A stretch of 6,351 bases of DNA, taken from positions 1-6,351 of the forward strand of contig JBELIG010000195.1 of NCBI GenBank assembly GCA_042091035.1. Reading direction: 5' to 3'. A program made the translations under genes and the position numbers. This DNA is from AM-2324 sp042091035 (lineage in GTDB: Bacteria; Bacteroidota; Bacteroidia; Chitinophagales; Saprospiraceae). Of the stretch, positions 1 to 6,351 are shown piece by piece. How positions within the stretch are numbered: the stretch's first letter is position 1; each line of letters opens with the position of its first letter. The notes beneath the pieces are model-generated. The model made no database searches. It was not told the DNA's origin and saw only the letters and a program-made list of their open reading frames with translations.

Positions 1-663
1 GGGCATCGTTTGGAAGGAATATGGCATGCTGGATCTCCATTAGGTATGATCATTAATTCTTGTAGAGGAATGTATGTTTGCGTGCCAAGAAATATGACTC
101 AAGCCGCAGGTATGTATAATACACTTCTTCAAGGTGATGATCCTGCAATAGTTATAGAATGCTTGAATGGTTATAGATTAAAAGAGACTATGCCAGATAA
201 TCTAGAATCATTTACTGTACCTCTAGGTTCTCCAGAAGTATTAGTGGAAGGTTCTGATATCACTTTAGTAACCTATGGATCGTGTGTACGCGTTGCAGAG
301 GAAGCCATTACATTACTTGGGAAACATGGAATTTCAGTAGAACTTATCGATGTTCAAACACTTCTTCCATTTGATCTTGAAGGAAGGATTGTTGAATCTT
401 TGAAGAAAACAAATAGGATAGTTTTCTTAGATGAGGATGTCCCTGGAGGTGCTTCCGCATTTATGCTTCAAGAAGTAATAGAAAAACAAGGAGGCTACAA
501 ATATTTGGATGCTCAACCTACAACCATATCGGCCCAATCCAACAGGCCACCATACGGTTCAGATGGTGATTACTTCTGTAAGCCTAATGCAGATGATATA
601 TTTGAAAAGATCTACAATCTTATGTATGAAGATGATCCCATTCGTTTCAAGCGAAAAGCATAA
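1..663 (+). CDS. 2-oxoacid dehydrogenase E1, beta (transketolase-like) portion, 3' fragment
   Basis: The reading frame is open from base 1 to a TAA at 661-663, giving 220 residues of a gene that begins upstream of the window. A TTG at 10-12 could be called a start, but it lies inside a conserved motif (GHRLEGIWHAGSPLG, residues 1-15 of the fragment), so it is internal. The visible part covers the end of the thiamine-diphosphate-binding pyrimidine domain (VPRNMTQAAG, then PAIVIE) and a transketolase C-terminal domain starting near TVPLGSPEVL and running through VELIDVQTLLPFD. By family knowledge, this E1 component decarboxylates a 2-oxoacid (pyruvate, branched-chain or similar) and passes the acyl group to the lipoyl E2 subunit in the cytoplasm. 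In many Bacteroidota the alpha and beta parts are fused in one protein; whether that holds here cannot be seen. Substrate specificity is not determinable from this fragment. A terminator follows 12 bases after the stop, so this is the last gene of its transcript. Confidence 0.88.
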   Translation, partial: GHRLEGIWHAGSPLGMIINSCRGMYVCVPRNMTQAAGMYNTLLQGDDPAIVIECLNGYRLKETMPDNLESFTVPLGSPEVLVEGSDITLVTYGSCVRVAEEAITLLGKHGISVELIDVQTLLPFDLEGRIVESLKKTNRIVFLDEDVPGGASAFMLQEVIEKQGGYKYLDAQPTTISAQSNRPPYGSDGDYFCKPNADDIFEKIYNLMYEDDPIRFKRKA

Positions 664-675
664 ATAAACTTAATT

Positions 676-709
676 AAAAACCCTAACGAGCTAATTGTTA
701 GGGTTTTTT
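676..709 (+). terminator. Intrinsic terminator after the E1 gene
   Basis: The arms AAAAACCCTAAC (676-687) and GTTAGGGTTTTT (697-708) are perfectly complementary over 12 bp. They enclose a 9-base loop and run into six T residues (704-709). The matching A-run on the left arm means it could also stop transcription on the opposite strand. It separates the E1 transcript from the SusC/SusD unit. Confidence 0.9.
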
Positions 710-766
710 AATTTCTGTAGGTAAATTAATTAACTCAAAAATCACACCTGCTTTAAATTTAGTTAA

Positions 767-794
767 TATTTTAACCTGCTTACGGGTTAAAATA
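767..794. repeat. Inverted repeat / hairpin in the leader region of the SusC gene
   Basis: TATTTTAACC (767-776) is perfectly complementary to GGTTAAAATA (785-794). Inside these arms, T777-G784 (wobble) and G778-C783 extend the stem to 12 bp around a four-base loop (779-782). No T-run follows, so it is not a standard terminator on the + strand. It lies 75 bases upstream of the SusC start. It could be a protein-binding operator, or an RNA hairpin in the 5' untranslated region if transcription starts upstream of it. The structure is seen directly; any role is inference. Confidence 0.6.
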
Positions 795-830
795 AAATTC
801 TTCATTCTAAGAATTCTTCGAAATATTGTA

Positions 831-838
831 TAGTTTAG
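831..838 (+). promoter_or_regulatory. Weak candidate -7 box for the SusC/SusD transcript
   Basis: TAGTTTAG matches the Bacteroidota -7 consensus TAnnTTTG at five of six fixed positions. No TTG (-33 element) lies at the usual spacing upstream, so the call is weak. TAAATTTA at 754-761 is an equally good partial match and would put the 767-794 hairpin at the very start of the mRNA. A promoter must exist somewhere in 710-868, because the preceding gene ends in a strong terminator. Confidence 0.25.
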
Positions 839-868
839 GTATTAATATTTTTAATTAATAATGTCAAC

Positions 869-3838
869 ATGAAGAATTTTATTCAAAAGTTGACCCTCTC
901 ACTAGTAATATTTCTTGGAACTACTGCCGCAGTTGTGGCACAAAGTTCTGTAACTGGAAATGTCTCAGACGATGAGGGTAATGCGCTAATTGGCGCTTCA
1001 GTTTTAGAGAATGGTACCACTAATGGTACTGTAACTGACCTCGATGGTAATTTCACCATCACAATGAATTCATTCCCGGCAACGCTGGAAATATCCTACA
1101 CCGGTTATGAATCCCAAATGCTGGAAGTAAATTCTGGCGGTAATGTATCCGTTACACTAGAAAACTCATCCACTCAATTGGATGTAGTAGTCGTAACAGG
1201 TCTTGCCTCTAACATTAAACGTTCTAACTTAGCAAACAATGTAGCTTCTATTAGCGCTAAAGAGCTTACAGGTGTTGCAGTAAGTAACACTACTGAAACT
1301 GCACTTTATGGAAAAGCTTCTGGTACTAACATTGTAGCAAGTTCCGGTGCACCAGGTGGTGGTATTTCTATGAAGTTAAGAGGAACAACATCGATCAATG
1401 GTTCTTCACAACCATTATTTATTATCGATGGTATCTTTATTGATAACTCATCTATCCCGGGTGGATTAAATATTGTTTCAAGAGCATCTTCAGGTGGTTC
1501 TTCATCCAATCAAGATAATCCATCAAACCGTTTGGCAGATATAGATCCTAACGATATTGAAACTATCGAAATCCTTAAAGGTGCTTCTGCGGCTGCCATA
1601 TATGGTAACCGTGCAGCAGGTGGTGTAGTAATCATTACAACCAAAAAAGGTAAGGCAGGAAAAACAAGTATCAATTTCGGACAATCAGTTGGTTGGACAG
1701 AAATGCTTAATCCACTTGGAGTTCGTCAATTCACAAGCGAAAACATTGCAAATTCAAGTCGTTTTGGAAATCCAGACGATATTGCAGCTTTTGAAGCAGC
1801 ACAAGCAGCTGGCCAGCTATTCAACTACGAAGAAGAGCTTTACGGAAACAAAGGTTTATTGAGTAACACGCGTCTTTCTCTTTCTGGAGGAAACGAGAAA
1901 ACACAATTCTTCTTTGGATCTACATTCAAAAACGAGGAAGGTATCGTAGAGAATACTGGATATGACAAAGCTTCTCTCCGTTTGAACGTAGGACACAAAA
2001 TCAACAACTGGTTAGATCTTGATCTTACATCAAACTACGTTAGATCTTCTGCAGATCGTGGATTCTTTAACAATGATAACTCAGGTACAACTATGGGTAT
2101 ATCATTTACTTCCACTCCATCTTGGGCGAATTTACTTCCGGATGATAATGGAAACTATCCTTCAAACCCTTACGGAACTTCAAACTTCCTAGAAACTGCT
2201 GCTAAAGTAACAAACAACGAATCTGTTAACAGATTTATGGGTGGAGCAAAGCTTACAGCTAAATTATTCACCAATGACGACTCAAGTCTTAAGGCGATAA
2301 TTAATACAGGTTTTGATTCATACAATCTTTATACTCTTGCAAGCTTCCCTAACACAGTTCAGTTCCAAAGAGATGGAAATGGTCTTAACGGTGTGGCTGT
2401 TCATGGTAACTCTAACGTAACACGAAGAAATGCATCTGCTTTCTTACTTTACACAAAGAGCATGAGTAATGGTCTTCTTTCAAGAACACAATTTGGTGTT
2501 ACTTATGATGATTATGATAGAAACTCTATAATTTCTGAATCTTTCGATTTTGTAAATACACTAACAAACGTTGACCAAGGTGTTAACATAGGTGGTACAC
2601 AATTTAGACAGATATCTGAAAACAAAGGATTCTTTGTTCAAGAGGAATTGAATTATAACGACCAGATCATCGCTACAGTTGGTCTTAGAGGGGATAAGTC
2701 ATCCTTAAATGGAGATCCGAATCAGATGTTCTACTATCCTAAAGCTTCCGTAGCAATCAACCTTCATAAGATGATTGATTTGCCTTCGGCTTTGAGTAAC
2801 TTAAAGTTACGTACAGCTTATGGTCAGTCTTCAAAAACACCTGAATTCTTAGACAAGTACTCACTTTATAATCAGTCAGCTATTGGTGGTTTACCGGCTT
2901 ATACACCAAGTTCTTTGTATGGTAATCCGATAATTACTCCAGAGCGTCAGACTGAGATTGAATTCGGTGCTGACTTTGGATTCCTTAACAACCGCTTCCT
3001 TTTAGATGCAACATACTACATCAAAACGGTTGATGATCTAATCCTTAGAGCTCAGGTTCCTTCTTCTTCAGGTTACAGCGTTCAGGTTACTAACGGTGCA
3101 TCATTAGAGAACAAAGGTATCGAACTAGGTTTATCTGCAAACATCATCGAAAGTGACAACTTAAACTGGAATGCAAGACTTGCTTGGTGGAAGAACAATG
3201 CTTTAATTACTGAATTGAGTATTCCTTCTTACACGACTGGTGGATTTGCTGACTTCTTAGGTAACTACAGAATCAAAGAAGGCCGCTCTCCTACTGAAAT
3301 CATCGGTGTGATTGATGATCCTGCATTAGCGGATGAAGATGGTCTATATGTATATGGAGATGCTGAGCCAGACTGGCAAATGTCATGGTTCAACGGACTA
3401 AGTTTCGGAGACATTGAGATCAACTGGTTACTACACTGGAAGCAAGGTGGTGAAAACATCAACCTTTCGGCGCTACTTTTCGATCTTAACGAAACTACTC
3501 ATGATTATGATGATACAGATCTTGATCCTAGTGGTACGCTTAATAACGGTGATTACCGTCTAAGCCTTCTAGGTGCAAGTACAGCTCCATACATTCAGGA
3601 TGCTGGATACATCAGATTGAGAGAAATTGGTGCTTACTACAAGCTGCCAGTTACTATAGGAGATAGTGGAACTTTGACTTTAGGTGTATCAGGTACAAAT
3701 CTGATCAACATCTTTGAATATGACTCTTATGACCCAGAAGTTTCAAACTTTGGTGCAGGTGGTCTTTCAACTGGTGTAGAGGTAACTCCGTTCCCTTCAT
3801 CTAAGCGCGTGAACTTCCACATTAAAGCTAACTTCTAA
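869..3838 (+). CDS. SusC/RagA-family TonB-dependent outer-membrane transporter
   Basis: This 989-residue protein forms the outer-membrane barrel of a SusC/SusD nutrient importer, powered by TonB-ExbBD. Residues 1-24 are a Sec signal peptide with probable cleavage at VVA|Q25. Residues 26 to about 100 form the carboxypeptidase-regulatory-like (CarboxypepD_reg) fold typical of SusC (SVTGNVSDDEGNALIGASV). LDVVVVTG (104-111) sits in the TonB-box region. The plug covers about 118-262, with the family signatures RGTTSINGSSQPLFIIDG (171-188) and LADIDPNDIETIEILKGASA (222-241), then AAGGVVIITTKKG. The rest is the beta-barrel, ending in a C-terminal Phe (HIKANF), as expected for a BAM substrate. Length is normal for the family. 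There is no N-terminal STN signalling domain, so it is not predicted to signal to an anti-sigma factor. The ATG at 869 is chosen because it directly begins the signal peptide; no Shine-Dalgarno site is visible, which is normal in this phylum. The SusD gene follows 5 bases after the stop. The substrate is unknown. Confidence 0.95.
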   Translation: MKNFIQKLTLSLVIFLGTTAAVVAQSSVTGNVSDDEGNALIGASVLENGTTNGTVTDLDGNFTITMNSFPATLEISYTGYESQMLEVNSGGNVSVTLENSSTQLDVVVVTGLASNIKRSNLANNVASISAKELTGVAVSNTTETALYGKASGTNIVASSGAPGGGISMKLRGTTSINGSSQPLFIIDGIFIDNSSIPGGLNIVSRASSGGSSSNQDNPSNRLADIDPNDIETIEILKGASAAAIYGNRAAGGVVIITTKKGKAGKTSINFGQSVGWTEMLNPLGVRQFTSENIANSSRFGNPDDIAAFEAAQAAGQLFNYEEELYGNKGLLSNTRLSLSGGNEKTQFFFGSTFKNEEGIVENTGYDKASLRLNVGHKINNWLDLDLTSNYVRSSADRGFFNNDNSGTTMGISFTSTPSWANLLPDDNGNYPSNPYGTSNFLETAAKVTNNESVNRFMGGAKLTAKLFTNDDSSLKAIINTGFDSYNLYTLASFPNTVQFQRDGNGLNGVAVHGNSNVTRRNASAFLLYTKSMSNGLLSRTQFGVTYDDYDRNSIISESFDFVNTLTNVDQGVNIGGTQFRQISENKGFFVQEELNYNDQIIATVGLRGDKSSLNGDPNQMFYYPKASVAINLHKMIDLPSALSNLKLRTAYGQSSKTPEFLDKYSLYNQSAIGGLPAYTPSSLYGNPIITPERQTEIEFGADFGFLNNRFLLDATYYIKTVDDLILRAQVPSSSGYSVQVTNGASLENKGIELGLSANIIESDNLNWNARLAWWKNNALITELSIPSYTTGGFADFLGNYRIKEGRSPTEIIGVIDDPALADEDGLYVYGDAEPDWQMSWFNGLSFGDIEINWLLHWKQGGENINLSALLFDLNETTHDYDDTDLDPSGTLNNGDYRLSLLGASTAPYIQDAGYIRLREIGAYYKLPVTIGDSGTLTLGVSGTNLINIFEYDSYDPEVSNFGAGGLSTGVEVTPFPSSKRVNFHIKANF

Positions 3839-3843
3839 GAAAA

Positions 3844-5151
3844 ATGACGAAAATGAAAAAGTTAAATATATTCTTAATGTTTGCGATCGGATTGTTCCTG
3901 GTTTCTTGCGAAATCGAGCCAATCTCAAATCCAAACGATCCAGCTCAGGGAGATGTGACTCAGGACGCATCAATCTCTGAACTAAATGCCCTTACCTCAG
4001 GGATAGAGGACCTTCTAAGGTCAGAGGTAGGTTTCTATTATGATGTTGTATCTATTGTAGGTAGAGATTACTGGTTCTTTACAGGATCAGATCCACGTTA
4101 TACTGGTGAGGTTCTTGGAAAAGGAGATTCACAATTGGATAACGCTGGTTTCTACGGAACAAGACCTTACGCTGCTCGTTACAGAACTGTAAAAGCAGTA
4201 AATCTTCTAACAGAAGCTTTAGCTAACACTACAGCACCTTTAACAGAAGCTGAGAAATCAGGTTACCTAGGTTTTGCTAAAACTATGCAAGCTTATGAGC
4301 TTCACTTGGCATTAAACCTTCAATACCAAAATGGTATCAGAGTTGATGTATCTGATCCTAATAATCTAGGAGCATTCGTATCTTATGACGAAGCACTTAG
4401 TTACATCGCTAACTTATTAGACGATGCAAATTCAGATCTTGGCGCAGCGGGAGATGCATTTAGATTCAATCTAACTACAGCATTTGCTGGCTTTGATACG
4501 CCTGATTCATTCTCTACTTTTAACAGAGGTGTAGCAGCTAGAATTGCATTATACCAAGGTGACATGTCTGCAACAAATGGTTTCCTTTCAAGTTCATTTA
4601 TGGATATGGACAACCCTTTAAGCGGAGGTCCATCTAGATACTACGCTAATGCAGCTGGTGATCAAGCAAATCCACTTTTTAGAGTTCCTGGTAACTCGGA
4701 TGGTATCATTGCACACCCATCATGGGTAGCAACAGTTGATCCTTCAGATGCTCGTGCATCTAAGATCGCTGCTAGAGAAGAGATTAGTCTAGATGACCTT
4801 ACAGGTGATCATGATGTGCTCGTATTTAGCAGTCTTGATGATAATGTTCCATTTATGACGAACGAAGAGTTGATCCTAATATCTGCTGAGGCAAATGTTG
4901 GATCTGATAATGGTGCAGCTGTTGCAGCTATCGATGCTGTTCGTACAGCTAATGGATTAGCAGCTTACGGTGGTGGAACATCTGATTCAGAATTGATGGA
5001 TGAAATCGCTGCTCAGCGTCAACTTTCCCTGTTTGGCTTAGGTCACAGATGGGTCGATATGAGAAGATGGGATAGACTAGATGAAATTCCATTAGATAGA
5101 ACTGATGACAATGTTTGGGTTCAATTCCCACGTCCAGTTTCTGAAAACTAA
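3844..5151 (+). CDS. SusD/RagB-family surface nutrient-binding lipoprotein
   Basis: This 435-residue protein is the lid partner of the SusC-type barrel just upstream; only 5 bases separate them, so the two are one operon. It begins with a lipoprotein signal peptide ending in the lipobox LVSC, with C22 as the lipidated cysteine. The acidic CEIEP that follows fits export to the cell surface. The N-terminal part carries a helical tetratricopeptide-like core (YAARYRTVKAVNLLTEAL, about 109-126; LGFAKTMQAYELHLALNLQ, about 142-160). The C-terminal part has the SusD hallmark NEELILISAEA (340-350), AAIDAVRTANGL and QRQLSLFGLGHRWVDMRRWD (391-410), ending in a short PRPVSEN tail. At 435 residues it is shorter than many SusD proteins (often about 500 or more) but appears complete. 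An aromatic stretch (VGRDYWFF, 72-79) might contribute to ligand binding, which is inference. An in-frame ATG at 3853 (M4) is an equally plausible start and leaves the signal peptide intact. No ligand can be assigned. Confidence 0.94.
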   Translation: MTKMKKLNIFLMFAIGLFLVSCEIEPISNPNDPAQGDVTQDASISELNALTSGIEDLLRSEVGFYYDVVSIVGRDYWFFTGSDPRYTGEVLGKGDSQLDNAGFYGTRPYAARYRTVKAVNLLTEALANTTAPLTEAEKSGYLGFAKTMQAYELHLALNLQYQNGIRVDVSDPNNLGAFVSYDEALSYIANLLDDANSDLGAAGDAFRFNLTTAFAGFDTPDSFSTFNRGVAARIALYQGDMSATNGFLSSSFMDMDNPLSGGPSRYYANAAGDQANPLFRVPGNSDGIIAHPSWVATVDPSDARASKIAAREEISLDDLTGDHDVLVFSSLDDNVPFMTNEELILISAEANVGSDNGAAVAAIDAVRTANGLAAYGGGTSDSELMDEIAAQRQLSLFGLGHRWVDMRRWDRLDEIPLDRTDDNVWVQFPRPVSEN

Positions 5152-5168
5152 AATTAACTTAGTTATAT

Positions 5169-5205
5169 AAAAAGAGGAGATCGTCTAGTACGATCTCCTT
5201 TTTTT
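5169..5205 (+). terminator. Intrinsic terminator after the SusC/SusD operon
   Basis: AGGAGATCGT (5175-5184) pairs perfectly with ACGATCTCCT (5190-5199) around a 5-base loop. The stem is extended by a G-T pair and A-T pairs (5169-5174 with 5200-5205), and the right arm is part of a seven-T run (5199-5205). It lies 17 bases after the SusD stop and ends the operon before tex. The A-run on the left makes it potentially bidirectional. Confidence 0.92.
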
Positions 5206-5276
5206 ATTGTCTTTCAAAAAGAACCCACAGTCATTTTCTCCACTAAAACTTAGAAGTAGTAAATAAAAAACAAGCC

Positions 5277-5311
5277 TTGCTACTGCCAAAAATCAAAATT
5301 TAATACCTTTG
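5277..5311 (+). promoter_or_regulatory. Candidate Bacteroidota-type promoter for tex
   Basis: TACCTTTG (5304-5311) is an exact match to the -7 consensus TAnnTTTG. A TTG at 5277-5279 can serve as the -33 element, with a 24-base gap that is slightly longer than the usual range. Transcription would start about 5-7 bases after the -7 box, leaving a leader of roughly 15 bases before the ATG at 5333. The position just after the operon terminator supports it. An inverted repeat overlaps the -7 box. Confidence 0.6.
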
Positions 5312-5315
5312 GCAG
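5283..5315. repeat. 8-bp inverted repeat overlapping the tex -7 box
   Basis: CTGCCAAA (5283-5290) and TTTGGCAG (5308-5315) are perfect inverted copies separated by 17 bases. The half-sites are 25 bases apart start to start, about two and a half helical turns. The right arm contains the TTTG of the candidate -7 box, so a protein bound here would block the promoter. Half-sites separated like this could bind a dimeric regulator or may be chance; no regulator is encoded in the window. Confidence 0.45.
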
Positions 5316-5332
5316 ATCCAAAAGATAGTTTT

Positions 5333-6351
5333 ATGATAGAAAATCACCTAGGTAGAATAGCCGGTGAGCTAAATTTACCAAACCGCCAAGTATTAAACAC
5401 ATTCAAGCTTCTAGAAGAGGGCGCTACAATTCCATTTATTGCCCGATACAGAAAAGAGGCTACGGGATCGCTCGATGAAGTACAGATTGAATCCATTCAA
5501 AAATCTATTAGCAAATACAAAGACCTAGATAAGAGAAAAGAAAGCATACTCAAATCAATTGAAGAACAGGGTAAGCTAAGTGAGACACTCCAAAAAAGTA
5601 TTGAAAATTGCTTTGACCCGCTTCAACTTGAAGACATCTACCTGCCCTACAAAAGAAAGCGAAAAACGAAGGGCTCTGTTGCAAAAGAAAAAGGTTTAGA
5701 GCCGCTTGCTCAAACATTATATCTCCAAAGACACGATGATATTGAAAAGCTTGCAGAAAAATACATCACAGATGAAGTAAAGGATATTGAAGAAGCTTTA
5801 GAAGGTGCAAGGCATATTATTTCCGAATGGATCAACGAAGATCAAGAAGTGCGTAATAAAGTCCGTTTTGCCTTTGAAAAACATGCTACAGTGAAATCTA
5901 AAGTAGCTCGGGGCAAAGAAGATGCTGGAGCAAAGTATAGAGATTATTTTGACTTTGAAGAGCGACTCAATAAAATACCTTCCCATAGACTTTTAGCAAT
6001 CCGAAGAGGAGAAGAAGAAGGATTTCTTCGTGTGATCATTGCACCAGATGAAGAACAAACCATCAATAAGGTTGAACGATTCGTATGCAGAGAGAATACA
6101 CAAGCTGCCGACGAAGTCTTTGAGGCACTTGAAGATGCATACAAGCGTTTACTTAGCCCAAGTATAGAAACAGAGTTCAGAAACCTATCCAAGGGGAAAG
6201 CAGACGATGAAGCCATTGATGTATTTACGGAAAACCTTCGCCAATTGCTACTCTCCGCGCCTTTAGGACAAAAAAGTGTTTTAGGTCTAGATCCAGGTTT
6301 TAGAACTGGCTGTAAACTAGTAGTATTATCTAGTAATGGAGATCTTCTAGA
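5333..6351 (+). CDS. tex: Tex-family transcription accessory / RNA-binding protein, 5' part
   Basis: An ORF opens at the ATG at 5333 and stays open to the window end, giving 339 complete codons of a protein that is normally a little over 700 residues. Residues 1 to about 190 match the Tex N-terminal domain: LLEEGATIPFIARYRKEATG (26-45), where Tex proteins are most conserved, then LDEVQIESI and LEDIYLPYKRKRKTKG (99-114). A charged helical region follows, containing LAIRRGEEEGFLRV (221-234). The YqgF/RNase H-like domain begins with VLGLDPGFRTGCKL (316-329). The helix-hairpin-helix and C-terminal S1 RNA-binding domains expected for the family lie beyond the window. Tex is a conserved cytoplasmic nucleic-acid-binding protein linked to transcription; its exact role in this phylum is not settled. 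The gene has its own promoter candidate and follows a strong terminator, so it is independent of the SusC/SusD operon. The start is favoured because MIENHLGRIAGELNLP aligns with where Tex proteins normally begin. Confidence 0.93.
   Translation, partial: MIENHLGRIAGELNLPNRQVLNTFKLLEEGATIPFIARYRKEATGSLDEVQIESIQKSISKYKDLDKRKESILKSIEEQGKLSETLQKSIENCFDPLQLEDIYLPYKRKRKTKGSVAKEKGLEPLAQTLYLQRHDDIEKLAEKYITDEVKDIEEALEGARHIISEWINEDQEVRNKVRFAFEKHATVKSKVARGKEDAGAKYRDYFDFEERLNKIPSHRLLAIRRGEEEGFLRVIIAPDEEQTINKVERFVCRENTQAADEVFEALEDAYKRLLSPSIETEFRNLSKGKADDEAIDVFTENLRQLLLSAPLGQKSVLGLDPGFRTGCKLVVLSSNGDLL

Noticed and set aside
204..220. SusC residues 204-220 (SRASSGGSSSNQDNPSN; about bases 1478-1528), a Gly/Ser/Asn-rich loop considered as an unusual insertion
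   Set aside because: A polar loop between the IDG motif and the LADIDPNDIE motif is normal in SusC plugs, so it is not a distinctive feature. The start and end given here are protein residue numbers.
809..818. 10-bp perfect palindrome AAGAATTCTT upstream of the SusC gene
   Set aside because: It is short and AT-rich, so likely by chance in this leader. There is no second copy or spacing pattern to support an operator.
1306..1509. Minus-strand open frame of 67 codons within the SusC gene
   Set aside because: It lies entirely inside the conserved plug-coding region of SusC. Its translation is low-complexity, Pro/Glu/Ile-rich reverse-frame sequence with no recognisable domain.
3265..3462. Minus-strand open frame of 65 codons within the SusC gene
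   Set aside because: It is an antisense shadow of the barrel-coding part of SusC, with no leader or promoter signal of its own.
4401..4613. Minus-strand open frame of 70 codons within the SusD gene
   Set aside because: It is fully antisense to SusD coding sequence, and its composition reflects the reverse reading of the sense codons.
4949..5131. Minus-strand open frame of 60 codons at the 3' end of the SusD gene
   Set aside because: It lies opposite the strongly conserved SusD C-terminal motif and has no recognisable content.
5798..6216. Two overlapping minus-strand open frames (62 and 90 codons) opposite tex
   Set aside because: Both are antisense to a clear Tex reading frame. The Ser-rich translation of the longer one is the expected reverse reading of Glu/Lys/Ala-rich sense codons.
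1..6351. Search for a novel defence, mobile or repeat-based system
   Set aside because: All coding space is explained by four recognisable genes. There are no direct-repeat arrays, terminal inverted repeats, transposase, integrase or structured RNA beyond terminators and the two small inverted repeats reported.

Overview
The window looks like chromosomal DNA from a member of the Bacteroidota. The evidence is a SusC/SusD pair (an outer-membrane system typical of that phylum), a Bacteroidota-type promoter match (TAnnTTTG) ahead of the last gene, A-rich sequence instead of clear Shine-Dalgarno sites before the starts, and AT-rich intergenic DNA. I cannot name the genus from the sequence alone.

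Layout, with all genes on the + strand: (1) bases 1-663 are the 3' end of a thiamine-diphosphate 2-oxoacid dehydrogenase E1 gene (beta or transketolase-like half), closed by a strong intrinsic terminator at 676-709. (2) A 205-base gap holds that terminator, a perfect 10-bp inverted repeat that can fold into a 12-bp hairpin (767-794), and weak promoter candidates. (3) 869-3838 encodes a SusC/RagA-type TonB-dependent outer-membrane transporter. Five bases later, 3844-5151 encodes its SusD/RagB-type surface lipoprotein partner. The pair is evidently co-transcribed and ends at a second strong terminator (5169-5205). (4) A 181-base gap then carries a good promoter match for the next gene, with an inverted repeat overlapping the -7 box. 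(5) 5333-6351 is the 5' part of tex, encoding a Tex-family RNA-binding transcription accessory protein; it runs off the window just inside its YqgF-like domain.

The SusC barrel and SusD lid would together capture and import one oligomeric nutrient (glycan or peptide) across the outer membrane, using energy from TonB-ExbBD encoded elsewhere. The substrate cannot be read from this window: there is no glycoside hydrolase, sulfatase, peptidase, or sigma/anti-sigma or hybrid two-component regulator here. The E1 and tex genes are housekeeping neighbours, separated from the pair by terminators, and need not be functionally linked to it.

I see no mobile element, CRISPR array, tRNA or rRNA, and no convincing evidence of an undescribed system. 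The points most worth a second look are small regulatory structures in the two intergenic gaps and the isolated, rather short SusCD unit.
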